A stretch of 64,000 nucleotides of DNA from Bacteroidales bacterium (GCA_035299085.1 DATGXG010000033.1:62001-126000); one strand, 5' to 3'; shown: positions 52,436-61,718, counted from the stretch's first letter. Notes: generated by a model from the sequence alone, not told the origin. A program made the numbers and translations.

Positions 52436-54895
52436 ATGAATATCTCTTATAGCTGGCTTAAGCAATATATCGATATCAACCTGAGTACATCCGAAGTTTC
52501 CAGGGTTCTTACAAGTATCGGCCTCGAAGTGGAAGCAGTTGAAACCGTCGAAAAGATTAAAGGCGGACTCAAAGGCTTTGTAATCGGCGAAGTGAAGACC
52601 TGTGAAAAGCACCCGGATGCTGATAAACTTTCGGTTACTACTGTGGATGTGGGTGAAGAACATCTGCTCAATATCGTGTGCGGGGCACCCAATGTGGCCG
52701 CCGGACAGAGGGTTGTAGTAGCAACAATCGGAACTACCATTTACAAAGGCGAGGAAAGTTTTCAGATTAAGAAAGCCAAAATAAGAGGTGCTGTATCAGA
52801 AGGAATGATTTGCGCTGAAGATGAGATAGGACTTGGCGACAGTCACGACGGTATTATGGTTCTTCCCGCTGATGCACCTGTGGGAAAACCAGCTGCCGGC
52901 TATTTTGGAATTGAAGCCGAAACGATGTTCGTGATCGGACTTACGCCAAACCGCATTGACAGTGCTTCACATTATGGAGTGGCAAGGGACCTGGCTGCCT
53001 ATCTTAAAAAAGATATGGCCATTTCATTAATCCGGCCCGATGTATCTGCCTTTAAAGTTCAGAATAATACGTATCCCGTGAAAGTCGAGATCAGGAATGC
53101 CAAATCCTGTCCCCGTTATGCCGGTGTGAGCGTATCCAGTGTCAAAACCGGTCCTTCACCAAAATGGCTGCAGGACAGGCTGCTGTCAATAGGAATGAAT
53201 CCGATTAACAATATCGTGGATGCTACCAATTTCGTTTTGCATGAACTGGGACAACCTTTGCATGCCTTTGATGCTGACGAACTGAGCGGGAAAACAATTA
53301 TTGTTCAGAACCTGCCTGAAGGTACGCCTTTTGTAACCCTTGATGGCACCGAACGGAAGCTGTCTGCAGAAGATCTTATGATTTGTGATGCGGAAAAGCC
53401 CGTAGCCATCGGAGGTGTTTTTGGCGGACTGCATTCGGGCGTCACAGCTAAGACAACCAATATTTTCATTGAGAGCGCCTATTTCAACCCGGTTTCAATC
53501 CGAAGAACATCCAAACGTCACCTGTTGAATACCGATGCTTCATTCCGGTTTGAACGCGGTGTTGATCCCGAAGGAACTCTGTTTGCGCTGAAACGCTGTG
53601 CTTTACTCATTGCTGAAATTGCAGGTGGTGTGATCTCGTCTGAAATAGTGGATGTTTATCCTGAACCTTTTAAACCAGCTCAGATAAAAGTCAGTTATGC
53701 CCATATCGACCGCCTTATCGGGAAAAAAATAAATCACGAACTCATTAAATCCATACTGCTCTCGCTTGATTTCACAATTGTAAATGAAAATGCAGAAGAA
53801 CTCTCCCTGATTGCGCCTCAGTACCGTGTTGATGTTACACGTGAAGCCGATGTCATTGAGGAAATCCTGCGGATTTACGGATATAACAATGTGGAAATAT
53901 CAGGTCAGCTAAATACAAGCCTTTCATTCAGCAACAGGCCTGACAATGAAAAACTGGTCAATATGATTTCCGAATATTTATGCGGGGCCGGTTTTACCGA
54001 AATCATGAATAATTCACTTACCCATGCCGCGTATTATGAACCGCTGAAAACCTTTCCCGCAGAAAATTCTGTCAGGATTATGAACCCTTTAAGCAATGAA
54101 CTGAATGTGATGCGTCAGACGTTGCTGTTTGGCGGACTTGAAACGATCCGTCATAATACAAACAGGCAAAGGCCGAATTTGCGGTTGTTTGAGGCAGGTA
54201 ACTGCTATTTCTTCAATGCTGATAAGGGCAAGAGAAATCCCCTGGATAAATACGACGAGCATTTCCAGTTCGCATTATTTCTCACCGGCAAGAAACACGA
54301 ACCAAACTGGATATCAAAAGGCGAGAGTTCGGGCTACTATGAATTAAAAGCATCGCTTGAGAATATGCTGGATAAGCTTGGTTTCTCAAAAGATCAGTTT
54401 CAGGTAAATGGCATTGAAGGTAAAGCCGATCTCTATGCCGGAGGCTTAAGCTACAGCATCCGGGGAAAACAGATTGCCGAATTGACTGTGGTTAAACAGT
54501 CGCTTGTGCGCCAGTTTGACATTAAAAATGATGTGTACTTTGGTGTGGTTTACTGGGAGGACTTAATAAAGATGAGGGGTGAGCACAAGGTTCAGTATGC
54601 TGAACTTCCCAGGTTCCCCGAAGTCAGGCGCGACCTTGCTCTCCTGGTGGATAAGTCGCTCACCTACGATAAAATAAAAGACCTTGCTTTTAAAACGGAA
54701 AGTAAAATTCTGAACCGCGTGGATCTTTTTGATGTGTATGAAGGCGAACAGGTTGGCGAAGGACGCAAGTCGTACGCTGTGAGCTTCATTTTGCAGGACA
54801 AGGAAGCCACATTGACGGATGAAAGGATTGACAGGACTATGAACAGGCTTATGGATGCTTACAGTCGCGAGCTGGGAGCAATAATCCGGAAATAA
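52436..54895 (+). CDS. pheT: Phenylalanine--tRNA ligase, beta subunit
   Basis: Beta subunit of the alpha2-beta2 PheRS, about 819 residues. The family N-terminus is MNISYSWLKQYIDI. A tRNA-binding domain (GEVKTCEKHPDADKL) is followed by the B3/B4 editing region, B5 domain, catalytic-like domain, and the C-terminal anticodon-binding FDX-ACB domain (PRFPEVRRDLALLVD). pheS is not adjacent, which is common in Bacteroidota. The next gene starts on the base after its stop. Confidence 0.96.
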   Translation: MNISYSWLKQYIDINLSTSEVSRVLTSIGLEVEAVETVEKIKGGLKGFVIGEVKTCEKHPDADKLSVTTVDVGEEHLLNIVCGAPNVAAGQRVVVATIGTTIYKGEESFQIKKAKIRGAVSEGMICAEDEIGLGDSHDGIMVLPADAPVGKPAAGYFGIEAETMFVIGLTPNRIDSASHYGVARDLAAYLKKDMAISLIRPDVSAFKVQNNTYPVKVEIRNAKSCPRYAGVSVSSVKTGPSPKWLQDRLLSIGMNPINNIVDATNFVLHELGQPLHAFDADELSGKTIIVQNLPEGTPFVTLDGTERKLSAEDLMICDAEKPVAIGGVFGGLHSGVTAKTTNIFIESAYFNPVSIRRTSKRHLLNTDASFRFERGVDPEGTLFALKRCALLIAEIAGGVISSEIVDVYPEPFKPAQIKVSYAHIDRLIGKKINHELIKSILLSLDFTIVNENAEELSLIAPQYRVDVTREADVIEEILRIYGYNNVEISGQLNTSLSFSNRPDNEKLVNMISEYLCGAGFTEIMNNSLTHAAYYEPLKTFPAENSVRIMNPLSNELNVMRQTLLFGGLETIRHNTNRQRPNLRLFEAGNCYFFNADKGKRNPLDKYDEHFQFALFLTGKKHEPNWISKGESSGYYELKASLENMLDKLGFSKDQFQVNGIEGKADLYAGGLSYSIRGKQIAELTVVKQSLVRQFDIKNDVYFGVVYWEDLIKMRGEHKVQYAELPRFPEVRRDLALLVDKSLTYDKIKDLAFKTESKILNRVDLFDVYEGEQVGEGRKSYAVSFILQDKEATLTDERIDRTMNRLMDAYSRELGAIIRK

Positions 54896-55399
54896 ATGGA
54901 AAATATCAAACTCATCCGGGGTGATATAACCCTGCTTGAAGTTGATGCGATTGTAAATGCAGCAAACTCTTCCTTACTGGGCGGCGGGGGAGTGGATGGA
55001 GCTATCCACAGGGCGGCCGGACCGAAACTCCTTGAAGAATGTCGTTTGCTGAAAGGCTGTAATACCGGTCAGGCCAAAATAACAAAAGGATATAATCTGC
55101 CGGCCCGGTTTGTCATTCATACGGTAGGACCGGTTTGGCATGGAGGAACTCATAATGAGGCCTTTCTGCTTGAAAGTTGTTACCGGAACAGCCTGGATCT
55201 GGCGGTTGAAAAAGGTTTAAAAAGTATAGCATTTCCTAATATAAGTACCGGGGTTTACGGCTATCCAAAAAAAGACGCCGCCATCATTGCCATTGACTCG
55301 GTTCGTTCCTGGCTTTCCCGTCACACCGGCTTCCTGGTTACTTTTGTTGTTTTTGATGTCGAAAATTTTGAGATCTACAATGAAATCCTTTGCTATTAG
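54896..55399 (+). CDS. Macro-domain protein (ADP-ribose/O-acetyl-ADP-ribose hydrolase-like)
   Basis: A 167-residue macro domain. It has the ligand loops [20 protein letters not shown] and [15 protein letters not shown] and the middle [12 protein letters not shown], as in YmdB-type O-acetyl-ADP-ribose deacetylases. It is cytoplasmic. It begins directly after the pheT TAA with no gap and overlaps the WD40 gene by 20 bases, so it is probably coupled to both. Confidence 0.93.
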   Translation: MENIKLIRGDITLLEVDAIVNAANSSLLGGGGVDGAIHRAAGPKLLEECRLLKGCNTGQAKITKGYNLPARFVIHTVGPVWHGGTHNEAFLLESCYRNSLDLAVEKGLKSIAFPNISTGVYGYPKKDAAIIAIDSVRSWLSRHTGFLVTFVVFDVENFEIYNEILCY

Positions 55400-56531
55400 T
55401 TTTTTGGTGTCCGCTTTATTGACCGGCGGATCTCTTGCATTTTCACAGGATGATGAATGCATGGTGCTGAAAAAGCATACAGCACCCGTGAAAGCGGTGG
55501 CCTTTAGTGAGGATGGAAAAATCGTTGCCACCGGGGGTGAAGACAAGTCGATCATGCTTTGGGATGCCGGAACAGGGAATCTTCTGTCAACCATTCATAC
55601 CAATTGCAATGTAAAATCAATCGAATTCACCGAAGAAGGAAACCTGCTTGTGGCATGCGGCAATAATGTGGTGTTGATGGACCAGAAAGGAAGCACCATC
55701 CGCACATTTGCCGGATATACGACCGATGTATGGAGTTTCAGTTATAATAAACCTTCAGGCCGTATTGTTGCCGGATCGTATGCCAGTGCGATAAAAGTCT
55801 GGAATTTTGCATCTGCAAAGCTTGCACTGACCCTTACCGGTCATGAGAAAAGCTGCCTTCCGGTTTGTTTCAGTCCCGATGGAACTCTGATTGCCAGTGG
55901 ATCGCTCGATCGCACAGTGAGAATCTGGGACGCTGCCACGGGAAAAGAAAGGTCAAAGCTGGAAGTACATTCCGGAAATATTTTTGCACTCGATTTTCAT
56001 CCTTCGGGAAAATACCTGGTATCCTGTTCAGCCGATAAAACAATCCGGTTATGGGATATTACATCGGGTAAAGTGATCCGCACTTATATTGGCCATGAAG
56101 CCGCTGTTTTTGATGTGAAATTCAGTCCCGACGGCCTTCACCTGATCAGTTGCGATGCCGGAAATACAATAATATTATGGGAAACGGCAACCGGTAAAAA
56201 GATATATACATTCAACGGGCATTCAGGTGTGGTTAATGCAGTAAGGTTTAACAAATCGGGCATAGCCATTGCATCGACATCGGATGACAAAACAGCGCGG
56301 ATCTGCAAACTCGATAAAAAGATCTTCCTGGCGGGTTCTTATTATGAAAAGGAAATAGAAGAGCGGATTGCCGCATCCGATTTGTTTGCACCCAAAGGAA
56401 GCAATGAAACAAAGCAGGATTATTCCGCCCGCCAGGCTAAAGCCAATGAATTCCTGGATGCGTTGTATGATGAGTATTACATCAAGTATATTGAAATGCT
56501 GAAACAAATTCCGGTGGAATCACCGAATTAA
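55380..56531 (+). CDS. Secreted WD40-repeat protein
   Basis: About 383 residues starting at the ATG at 55380, which gives a clean signal peptide; the longer frame to 55287 would bury it. Seven WD40 repeats follow, each ending near a Trp-Asp or equivalent (MLWDAG, VWNFA, IWDAA, LWDIT, LWETA), enough to close one seven-bladed propeller. A helical tail of about 60 residues carries charged segments. It is likely a periplasmic interaction scaffold; partners are unknown. Confidence 0.88.
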   Translation: MKSFAISFLVSALLTGGSLAFSQDDECMVLKKHTAPVKAVAFSEDGKIVATGGEDKSIMLWDAGTGNLLSTIHTNCNVKSIEFTEEGNLLVACGNNVVLMDQKGSTIRTFAGYTTDVWSFSYNKPSGRIVAGSYASAIKVWNFASAKLALTLTGHEKSCLPVCFSPDGTLIASGSLDRTVRIWDAATGKERSKLEVHSGNIFALDFHPSGKYLVSCSADKTIRLWDITSGKVIRTYIGHEAAVFDVKFSPDGLHLISCDAGNTIILWETATGKKIYTFNGHSGVVNAVRFNKSGIAIASTSDDKTARICKLDKKIFLAGSYYEKEIEERIAASDLFAPKGSNETKQDYSARQAKANEFLDALYDEYYIKYIEMLKQIPVESPN

Positions 56532-56560
56532 GAACGATGCTGGATGCTGGATAGCAAAGG
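56532..56560 (+). repeat. Short CTGGATG array after the WD40 stop
   Basis: GATGCTGGATGCTGGATA begins four bases after the stop and leads to copy E of the MITE-like element. Confidence 0.7.
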
Positions 56561-56562
56561 TA

Positions 56563-56741
56563 CGTCATTGCGAGCGCCGGTTCCTACGGTGCGAAGCAAT
56601 CTGCCCGAACAGGCAGGGCAACGCAAAGAGTCACATTATGCTGAAGGCTGTCTTGGTCAGGCTCTTCCGGTGCGGGCAGATTGCTTCGTCGCTTATACAT
56701 CCTGCTATAATCAATTATAATTTATGCTCCTCGCAGTGACG
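56563..56741 (+). repeat. MITE-like palindromic element, copy E
   Basis: A 179-base element between the WD40 gene and mgsA, with terminal CGTCATTGCGAG and CTCGCAGTGACG. Its left arm carries GGTTCCTACGGT, shared in inverted form with the right arm of copy B and nearly with that of copy D. The core is oriented with the direction of the flanking genes. Confidence 0.87.
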
Positions 56742-56749
56742 GCTTTTAC

Positions 56750-56798
56750 TAACAGACTAACAGACTACAGACTAACAGACTACAGACTAACAGACTAA
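56750..56798 (+). repeat. CTAACAGA array upstream of mgsA
   Basis: Five units of CTAACAGA, some shortened to CTACAGA, end two bases before the ATG at 56801. Confidence 0.82.
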
Positions 56799-56800
56799 CC

Positions 56801-57271
56801 ATGAAGAAGACAAAACGGGTAGCATTGGTAGCCCACGACAACCGCAAAAGAGACCTGCTCGAGTGGGTCGACTGGAACTGGGAAATTCTGATAGAACACG
56901 ATCTTATCTGCACAGGCACAACTGGCACACTCATTGAAAAGCTGTTGCTTGAGAAAACCGGACTGGCGAAAAAAGACAAGATCAGGCTAAGGAAATTGAA
57001 ATCAGGACCACTTGGAGGCGACCAGCAGCTCGGGGCTTTAATAGCCGAGGGAAAGGTGGACCTGGTGATATTTCTCTGGGATCCGATGATGCCCCAGCCG
57101 CATGAAGTGGATGTAAAAGCCCTGCTAAGGATCACGGTGTTATACAATGTTCCCACAGCCTGTAACAGGGCTTCAGCCGACTATATGATCTCATCCCCGC
57201 TCATGGCTTCAGATTACAAACCCGCTGAAAATGATTTCAGTGAGTATACTAAAAGGAAATTAAGTCTGTAA
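56801..57271 (+). CDS. mgsA: Methylglyoxal synthase
   Basis: Converts dihydroxyacetone phosphate to methylglyoxal and phosphate, a bypass that relieves sugar-phosphate stress. The 156 residues match MgsA: VALVAHDNRKRDLLEW, the phosphate loop CTGTTGTL, GPLGGDQQLGALIAEG and LWDPMMPQPHEVDVKALLR. It fits with the glycerol and sugar catabolic genes in the window, which raise triose phosphate. The TAA stop is followed immediately by GCTAATRT-type words. Confidence 0.96.
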   Translation: MKKTKRVALVAHDNRKRDLLEWVDWNWEILIEHDLICTGTTGTLIEKLLLEKTGLAKKDKIRLRKLKSGPLGGDQQLGALIAEGKVDLVIFLWDPMMPQPHEVDVKALLRITVLYNVPTACNRASADYMISSPLMASDYKPAENDFSEYTKRKLSL

Positions 57272-57347
57272 TGTGCTGATATGCTAATATGCTAATGTGC
57301 TAATTTGCCCGGTTATTAGCACATTAGCACATTAACTCATTAGCATA
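57272..57347. repeat. GCTAATRT arrays facing each other between convergent mgsA and aminotransferase
   Basis: The left half has TGCTAATA/TGCTAATG units starting on the base after the mgsA stop. The right half has TTAGCACA units that run up to the aminotransferase stop. The two halves are complementary around GCCCGGTTA. It may act as a bidirectional terminator. Confidence 0.86.
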
Positions 57348-58547
57348 TTATTTCAGTTCAGCCAACGCGTTTTTCATGCGTTTCATCGCTTCCACAAGCT
57401 TCTCGTCAGAGGTAGCGAAAGAAATTCTTATACAGGCGTCATCGCCGAATGCATCACCCGGAACGGTGGCAATGTGAGCCTGTTCGAGTAAATAAAGGCA
57501 AAGATCCGTTGAACCTTTAATTACAGAGCCATTGAAACTTTTCCCGTAATACGCATCCATTTTTGGGAACACATAAAAGGCTCCATCCGGGTCATAAACT
57601 TTCACGTTGGGCATTTCCCTCACCAGTTTAACCACAAGCTCCTTGCGGCGCTTAAATGCCTTGTTCATTTCGGCAACGCAGCCCTGATCGCCTGTAAGCG
57701 CGGCAGTTGCAGCCTTCTGTGATATGGTGGTCGCGCCGGTTGTCGTCTGTCCCTGCAATTTATCGCATGCCTTGGCAAGCCATTGCGGTCCGGCCATGTA
57801 GCCAATTCGCCAGCCGGTCATGGCATATGCTTTTGACACTCCATTGATAAGCACTGTGCGCTCCTTCATATCGGCAAACTGGGCGATAGTCTCGTGGCCT
57901 CCTATGAAATTGATGTGCTCATAAATTTCGTCTGAAATAATAAACACCTGGGGATGTTTAACCAGTACGTCGGCTAATGACCTGAGTTCGCTTTTTGAAT
58001 ATACCGCTCCGGAAGGATTGGAAGGCGAGCACAACAAAAGGGCCTTTGTTTTCGGGGTCAGTGCAGCCTCAAGCTGGGCTGCAGTAATTTTGAAATTATC
58101 CTTATATTTTGCTTCAATAACAACGGGCGTACCCTCGCACAGCTTAACCTGCTCGAGATAGCTAACCCAGTAGGGTGCGGGAATGATCACTTCATCCCCT
58201 TTGTTTACGAGCGACATCATGGCATTGGCCAGGGAGTGTTTGGCACCACATGAAACAATGATCTGCTGCGGAGTATAATCAAGGTTGTTTTCCTTCTTGA
58301 ATTTCTCGCTTACGGCTTTAAGGAGATCAGGGTAACCGGGTACAGGGGGATAGAAGGAAAAGTTGTCGTCAATGGCTTTTTTGGCAGCATCTTTTATGTG
58401 ATCAGGTGTAAAAAAATCAGGTTCACCAACACTGAGGTTAATTACATTGATTCCTTTTGCCTGAAGGTCACGACTCTTCTGGTTCATGGCAATGGTAGCA
58501 GAAGGCGACAAACTGTTCACACGATTTGAGATGCTTTCCATATTCAA
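57348..58547 (-). CDS. Aspartate aminotransferase (class I PLP-dependent)
   Basis: Transfers amino groups between aspartate and 2-oxoglutarate, probably the AspC/AspB type of subgroup I-beta. It has 399 residues. The N-terminal signature is VINLSVGEPDFFTPDHI; IIPAPYWVSYLEQ, SPSNPSGAVYSK and the PLP lysine in NGVSKAYAMTGWRIGYM follow. The C-terminal Arg lies in CIRISFATSDEKL. It is monocistronic as read here; the TAA leads into the facing array. Confidence 0.93.
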   Translation of the reverse strand: MNMESISNRVNSLSPSATIAMNQKSRDLQAKGINVINLSVGEPDFFTPDHIKDAAKKAIDDNFSFYPPVPGYPDLLKAVSEKFKKENNLDYTPQQIIVSCGAKHSLANAMMSLVNKGDEVIIPAPYWVSYLEQVKLCEGTPVVIEAKYKDNFKITAAQLEAALTPKTKALLLCSPSNPSGAVYSKSELRSLADVLVKHPQVFIISDEIYEHINFIGGHETIAQFADMKERTVLINGVSKAYAMTGWRIGYMAGPQWLAKACDKLQGQTTTGATTISQKAATAALTGDQGCVAEMNKAFKRRKELVVKLVREMPNVKVYDPDGAFYVFPKMDAYYGKSFNGSVIKGSTDLCLYLLEQAHIATVPGDAFGDDACIRISFATSDEKLVEAMKRMKNALAELK

Positions 58548-58680
58548 TAAAGTTTGAAGTTTGAAAATTGAGAATTATTCAATGATTCAGTAACCAGGTT
58601 ACAAACCATTTTCCGTTTCCAAAAATAAACTATTCAGCTAAAATTCATTAATATTACTTTGTTATATTTTTCAAGAAATT

Positions 58681-59208
58681 ATGAGCGTTCAAACCTTGCT
58701 TGAGATACTGAAATACCTGCTTCCGTCGCTGGTTGTATTTGCCACCACTTACTTCCTTGTAAAAAAGCATTTTGAGAACGAAGAACGGATCAGGCGACAG
58801 GAAGCTGTGCTGAATAACCGACAGATGATAACCCCTTTGCGGTTGCAGGCCTATGAAAGAGCCATACTTTTCCTCGAACGTATTTCGCCTGAAAACCTGA
58901 TTATGAGGGTAAACCGGCAGGGCCTGAATTGCCAGCAGTTGCAATCGGAAATGCTGCAGGCTATCCGTTCAGAATACGAACACAACCTGACCCAGCAGAT
59001 TTATATTTCACACGGAGGGTGGGAAATGCTAAAAATAGCAAGGGGCCGCACCATTCAGCTGATCAATACCATGACTGAAAAAGTGATGAAAACAGCACCG
59101 TCCATCGAATTAAGCAAAGCCATTCTCGAGTCGATGGTGGATATTGAAAAAACACCCACGTCCGATGCCATTGCGTTTTTGAAAAAGGAAGTGGAACAGT
59201 TGTTTTAG
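58681..59208 (+). CDS. Conserved membrane-anchored protein of unknown function
   Basis: A 175-residue protein with one N-terminal transmembrane helix (about 8-27) and a helical cytoplasmic region. I do not recognise a named function; the YERAILFLERISPENLIMR and IYISHGGWEMLKIAR segments look strongly constrained. It is isolated between the aminotransferase and htpG. The TAG stop is followed after two bases by a GC-rich hairpin repeat. Confidence 0.7.
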   Translation: MSVQTLLEILKYLLPSLVVFATTYFLVKKHFENEERIRRQEAVLNNRQMITPLRLQAYERAILFLERISPENLIMRVNRQGLNCQQLQSEMLQAIRSEYEHNLTQQIYISHGGWEMLKIARGRTIQLINTMTEKVMKTAPSIELSKAILESMVDIEKTPTSDAIAFLKKEVEQLF

Positions 59209-59331
59209 TAGCCCCGGACCTTTAGGCCGGGGAAATTAATATTGAAATATTCAGTACAATGTAACCACGGGCCTGAAGGCCCGGCGACTATGGTTATTGA
59301 TCTTTATACCCCGGCCTGAAGGCCGGGGCTA
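59209..59331. repeat. Three GC-rich hairpins (GGCCTGAAGGCC type)
   Basis: Hairpins at 59212-59232 (CCCCGG-CC/GG-CCGGGG), 59268-59283 (CGGGCC-TGAA-GGCCCG) and 59309-59328 (CCCCGGCC-TGAA-GGCCGGGG) lie between the convergent membrane-anchored protein gene and htpG. The spacers are AT-rich. They may act as terminators or REP-like elements. No gene is visible. Confidence 0.85.
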
Positions 59332-59339
59332 TTAAAAAG

Positions 59340-61391
59340 CTACAGCAATTCAATACTCCTCTTCACAAACTTGTTCAGGTCTTCGCCTTTCAGCATGTTG
59401 TTTGAGAGCAGGGCTATATCTATCAACTGTTTCACAATTTTGTTCTCCTGGCCGAATTTTTTCAGAACGCCTTGTTTCTTATCTTCAAATTCGGTGATTT
59501 TTTTATCCAGTTCGGCAATCCTGTCCTTATCGGCCTGAGCTATTTCCTCATCCTTCTTGTCCTTGTTGGCTTTATCCAGTTCAGCCTTATTGTCAGCCAG
59601 CGGTTTCAGTTTTTCACTGATCTTTTCAAGATCCTTGCGGCACTTCTTTTCCATTTCTTCCTGGATACGGAGTACGAGCGGGTGGTTTGAATTGATCACC
59701 ACATTGTACTGATCGGGCATTTCGCCATAGAAACTCATAGGTCCTCCGCCAATCTGCGACATATCTTTCATACGGCGCATGAACTCCATCTGGGTGATAA
59801 GCACAGGGGAATCGTTTTCAGAAAGGCTTTCAAAGGCTACAGAGAAGTGTGATTTACCTTCAGGAAGAAGACTGTTAAACACAGGCCGCAATTCATTCTG
59901 CTGTTCGGCTGTCAGTTTCGATTCCCGCTTTTCATCCTTTTGAATGATATTCTCAATAATATCGCTGTCTACCCTTACGAAATGGGATTCCTTGAATTTC
60001 GTTTCAAGCTGGTTGATGAAATGCATATCCAGGTGGCCGTCCATCACAAGCACATCATATCCCTTGTTGCGTGCGGTTTCGATGAAGCTGAACTGGCTCT
60101 GTGTATCGGTTGTATAAAGGTAAACGAGGGTCTTATTTTTATCTTTTTGATTTTCTTTGATAAGCTTTTCGTATTCTTCAAAAGTGAAATACTTATTTTC
60201 AGTGTTCTTCAGCAGGGCAAATTTCGACGCCTGGTCATAGAATTTTTCCTCCGAGATCATGCCGTATTCAATGAAAAGCTTCAGGTCATCCCATTTCTTT
60301 TCAAACTGTTCCCTGTCGTTTTTAAAGATGTCCTGAAGGCGGTCAGCCACTTTCTTGGTGATGTGGCCTGATATTTTTTTAACATTGGAATCGCTCTGCA
60401 GGTAACTACGCGATACGTTAAGCGGGATATCCGGTGAATCAAGGACTCCATGCAGCAGGGTGAGAAATTCAGGAACAATTCCCTCAACCGAATCGGTTAC
60501 AAAGACCTGGTTGCTGTAGAGCTGGATCTTATTTTTCTGAATGTCAAAATTACTCTTTATTTTGGGGAAGTAAAGAATTCCTGTCAGGTTGAACGGGTAA
60601 TCGACATTAAGGTGGATATTGAAAAGTGGCTCTTCGGCCATAGGGTATAGTTCCCTGTAGAATTCCTTATAATCCTCTTCCTTAACGTCAGCCGGTTTTT
60701 TAGTCCAAAGCGGTGTCGTATTATTAATGATCTTATCTTCATCGAGTTCAACCGATTTGCCGTCTTTCCATTCGGTCTTTTTGCCGAATGCAATAGGAAC
60801 GGGGAGGAATTTGCAGTACTTCCTGAGGATGCCTTCTATACGGGATTCTTCAAGAAATTCTTCGGAATCCTTGTCAATATGCAGGATAATATCGGTTCCT
60901 CTTTGCACCCGTTCGGTATCTTCAAGCTTATAGTCAGGAGTGCCATCGCATTCCCATTTCACTGCTTTTAAACCTTCCTTGTACGATTTGCTGATGACTT
61001 CAACCTGTTCGGAAACCATGAAACTGGAATAGAATCCCAGTCCAAAATGACCAATTATACTGGCAGCCTGGTTCTTGTATTTTTCAAGGAAATCTTCGGC
61101 ACTTGAGAAAGCAATCTGGTTGATGTATTTATCCACTTCTTCTGCCGTCATGCCTATACCCTGGTCGGAAATCGTCAATGTTTTTGCTTTTTTATCCAGT
61201 TTAATCCGGATTGTGATATCTCCCAGTTCGCCTTTAAAATCGCCCATATTGGCAAGGGTTTTCAGTTTCTGGGTGGCATCAACTGCATTTGAAACAAGTT
61301 CTCTCAGGAAAATTTCATGGTCGGAGTACAGGAATTTCTTGATAATAGGAAAGATGTTTTCGGTGGTAACACCAATTTTACCTGTCTGCAT
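59340..61391 (-). CDS. htpG: Chaperone HtpG (Hsp90)
   Basis: ATP-dependent cytoplasmic chaperone, 683 residues, somewhat longer than the E. coli protein. The N-terminal GHKL ATPase domain has FLRELVSNAVDATQKL, ISDQGIGMTAEEVD and IGHFGLGFYSSFM. The middle domain has RSYLQSDSNVKKIS with its catalytic Arg region. A charged Lys/Asp/Glu insertion (about 600-640) precedes the dimerisation tail. Confidence 0.96.
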   Translation of the reverse strand: MQTGKIGVTTENIFPIIKKFLYSDHEIFLRELVSNAVDATQKLKTLANMGDFKGELGDITIRIKLDKKAKTLTISDQGIGMTAEEVDKYINQIAFSSAEDFLEKYKNQAASIIGHFGLGFYSSFMVSEQVEVISKSYKEGLKAVKWECDGTPDYKLEDTERVQRGTDIILHIDKDSEEFLEESRIEGILRKYCKFLPVPIAFGKKTEWKDGKSVELDEDKIINNTTPLWTKKPADVKEEDYKEFYRELYPMAEEPLFNIHLNVDYPFNLTGILYFPKIKSNFDIQKNKIQLYSNQVFVTDSVEGIVPEFLTLLHGVLDSPDIPLNVSRSYLQSDSNVKKISGHITKKVADRLQDIFKNDREQFEKKWDDLKLFIEYGMISEEKFYDQASKFALLKNTENKYFTFEEYEKLIKENQKDKNKTLVYLYTTDTQSQFSFIETARNKGYDVLVMDGHLDMHFINQLETKFKESHFVRVDSDIIENIIQKDEKRESKLTAEQQNELRPVFNSLLPEGKSHFSVAFESLSENDSPVLITQMEFMRRMKDMSQIGGGPMSFYGEMPDQYNVVINSNHPLVLRIQEEMEKKCRKDLEKISEKLKPLADNKAELDKANKDKKDEEIAQADKDRIAELDKKITEFEDKKQGVLKKFGQENKIVKQLIDIALLSNNMLKGEDLNKFVKRSIELL

Positions 61392-61503
61392 GATTTATCG
61401 GTTTTAAAAGTTCGACATCAGTTTTTTCAAGTCTGCGATAAACAAACTTTATGCCGATGAAAATGAACTGTCAAATAGTCAGGTTGGATGCTGGCCAAGA
61501 GCA

Positions 61504-61685
61504 CGTCATTGCGAGGAGCTTGCGAAGCTTGCGACGAAGCAATCTGCCTGCACAGGAAGGACATTACAAAGAGCACCTTTTTTCCGAAAGGCTGTCTTGG
61601 ATAGGCCCTGCCTATTCAGGCAGATTGCTTCGTCTCATTTACACCCTTCTATAATCATTTACGAATCACGCTCCTCGCAATGACG
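61504..61685 (+). repeat. MITE-like palindromic element, copy F
   Basis: A 182-base element with terminal CGTCATTGCGAGGAGC and GCTCCTCGCAATGACG, a perfect 16-base inverted pair. Its left arm carries GCTTGCGAAGCTTGC instead of the longer arm seen in the others. The core runs opposite to the minus-strand neighbours, the only such case. The rest of 61392-61715 holds the htpG leader and a CTAACAGA array. Confidence 0.9.
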
Positions 61686-61689
61686 GCTT

Positions 61690-61718
61690 CACTAACAGAC
61701 TTACAGACTTACAGACTA
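61690..61718 (-). repeat. TAGTCTGT-type array overlapping the stop of the secreted protein
   Basis: On the minus strand the TAG stop is the first unit of TAGTCTGTAAGTCTGTAAG. It is the reverse complement of the CTAACAGA word that elsewhere precedes start codons. Confidence 0.8.
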
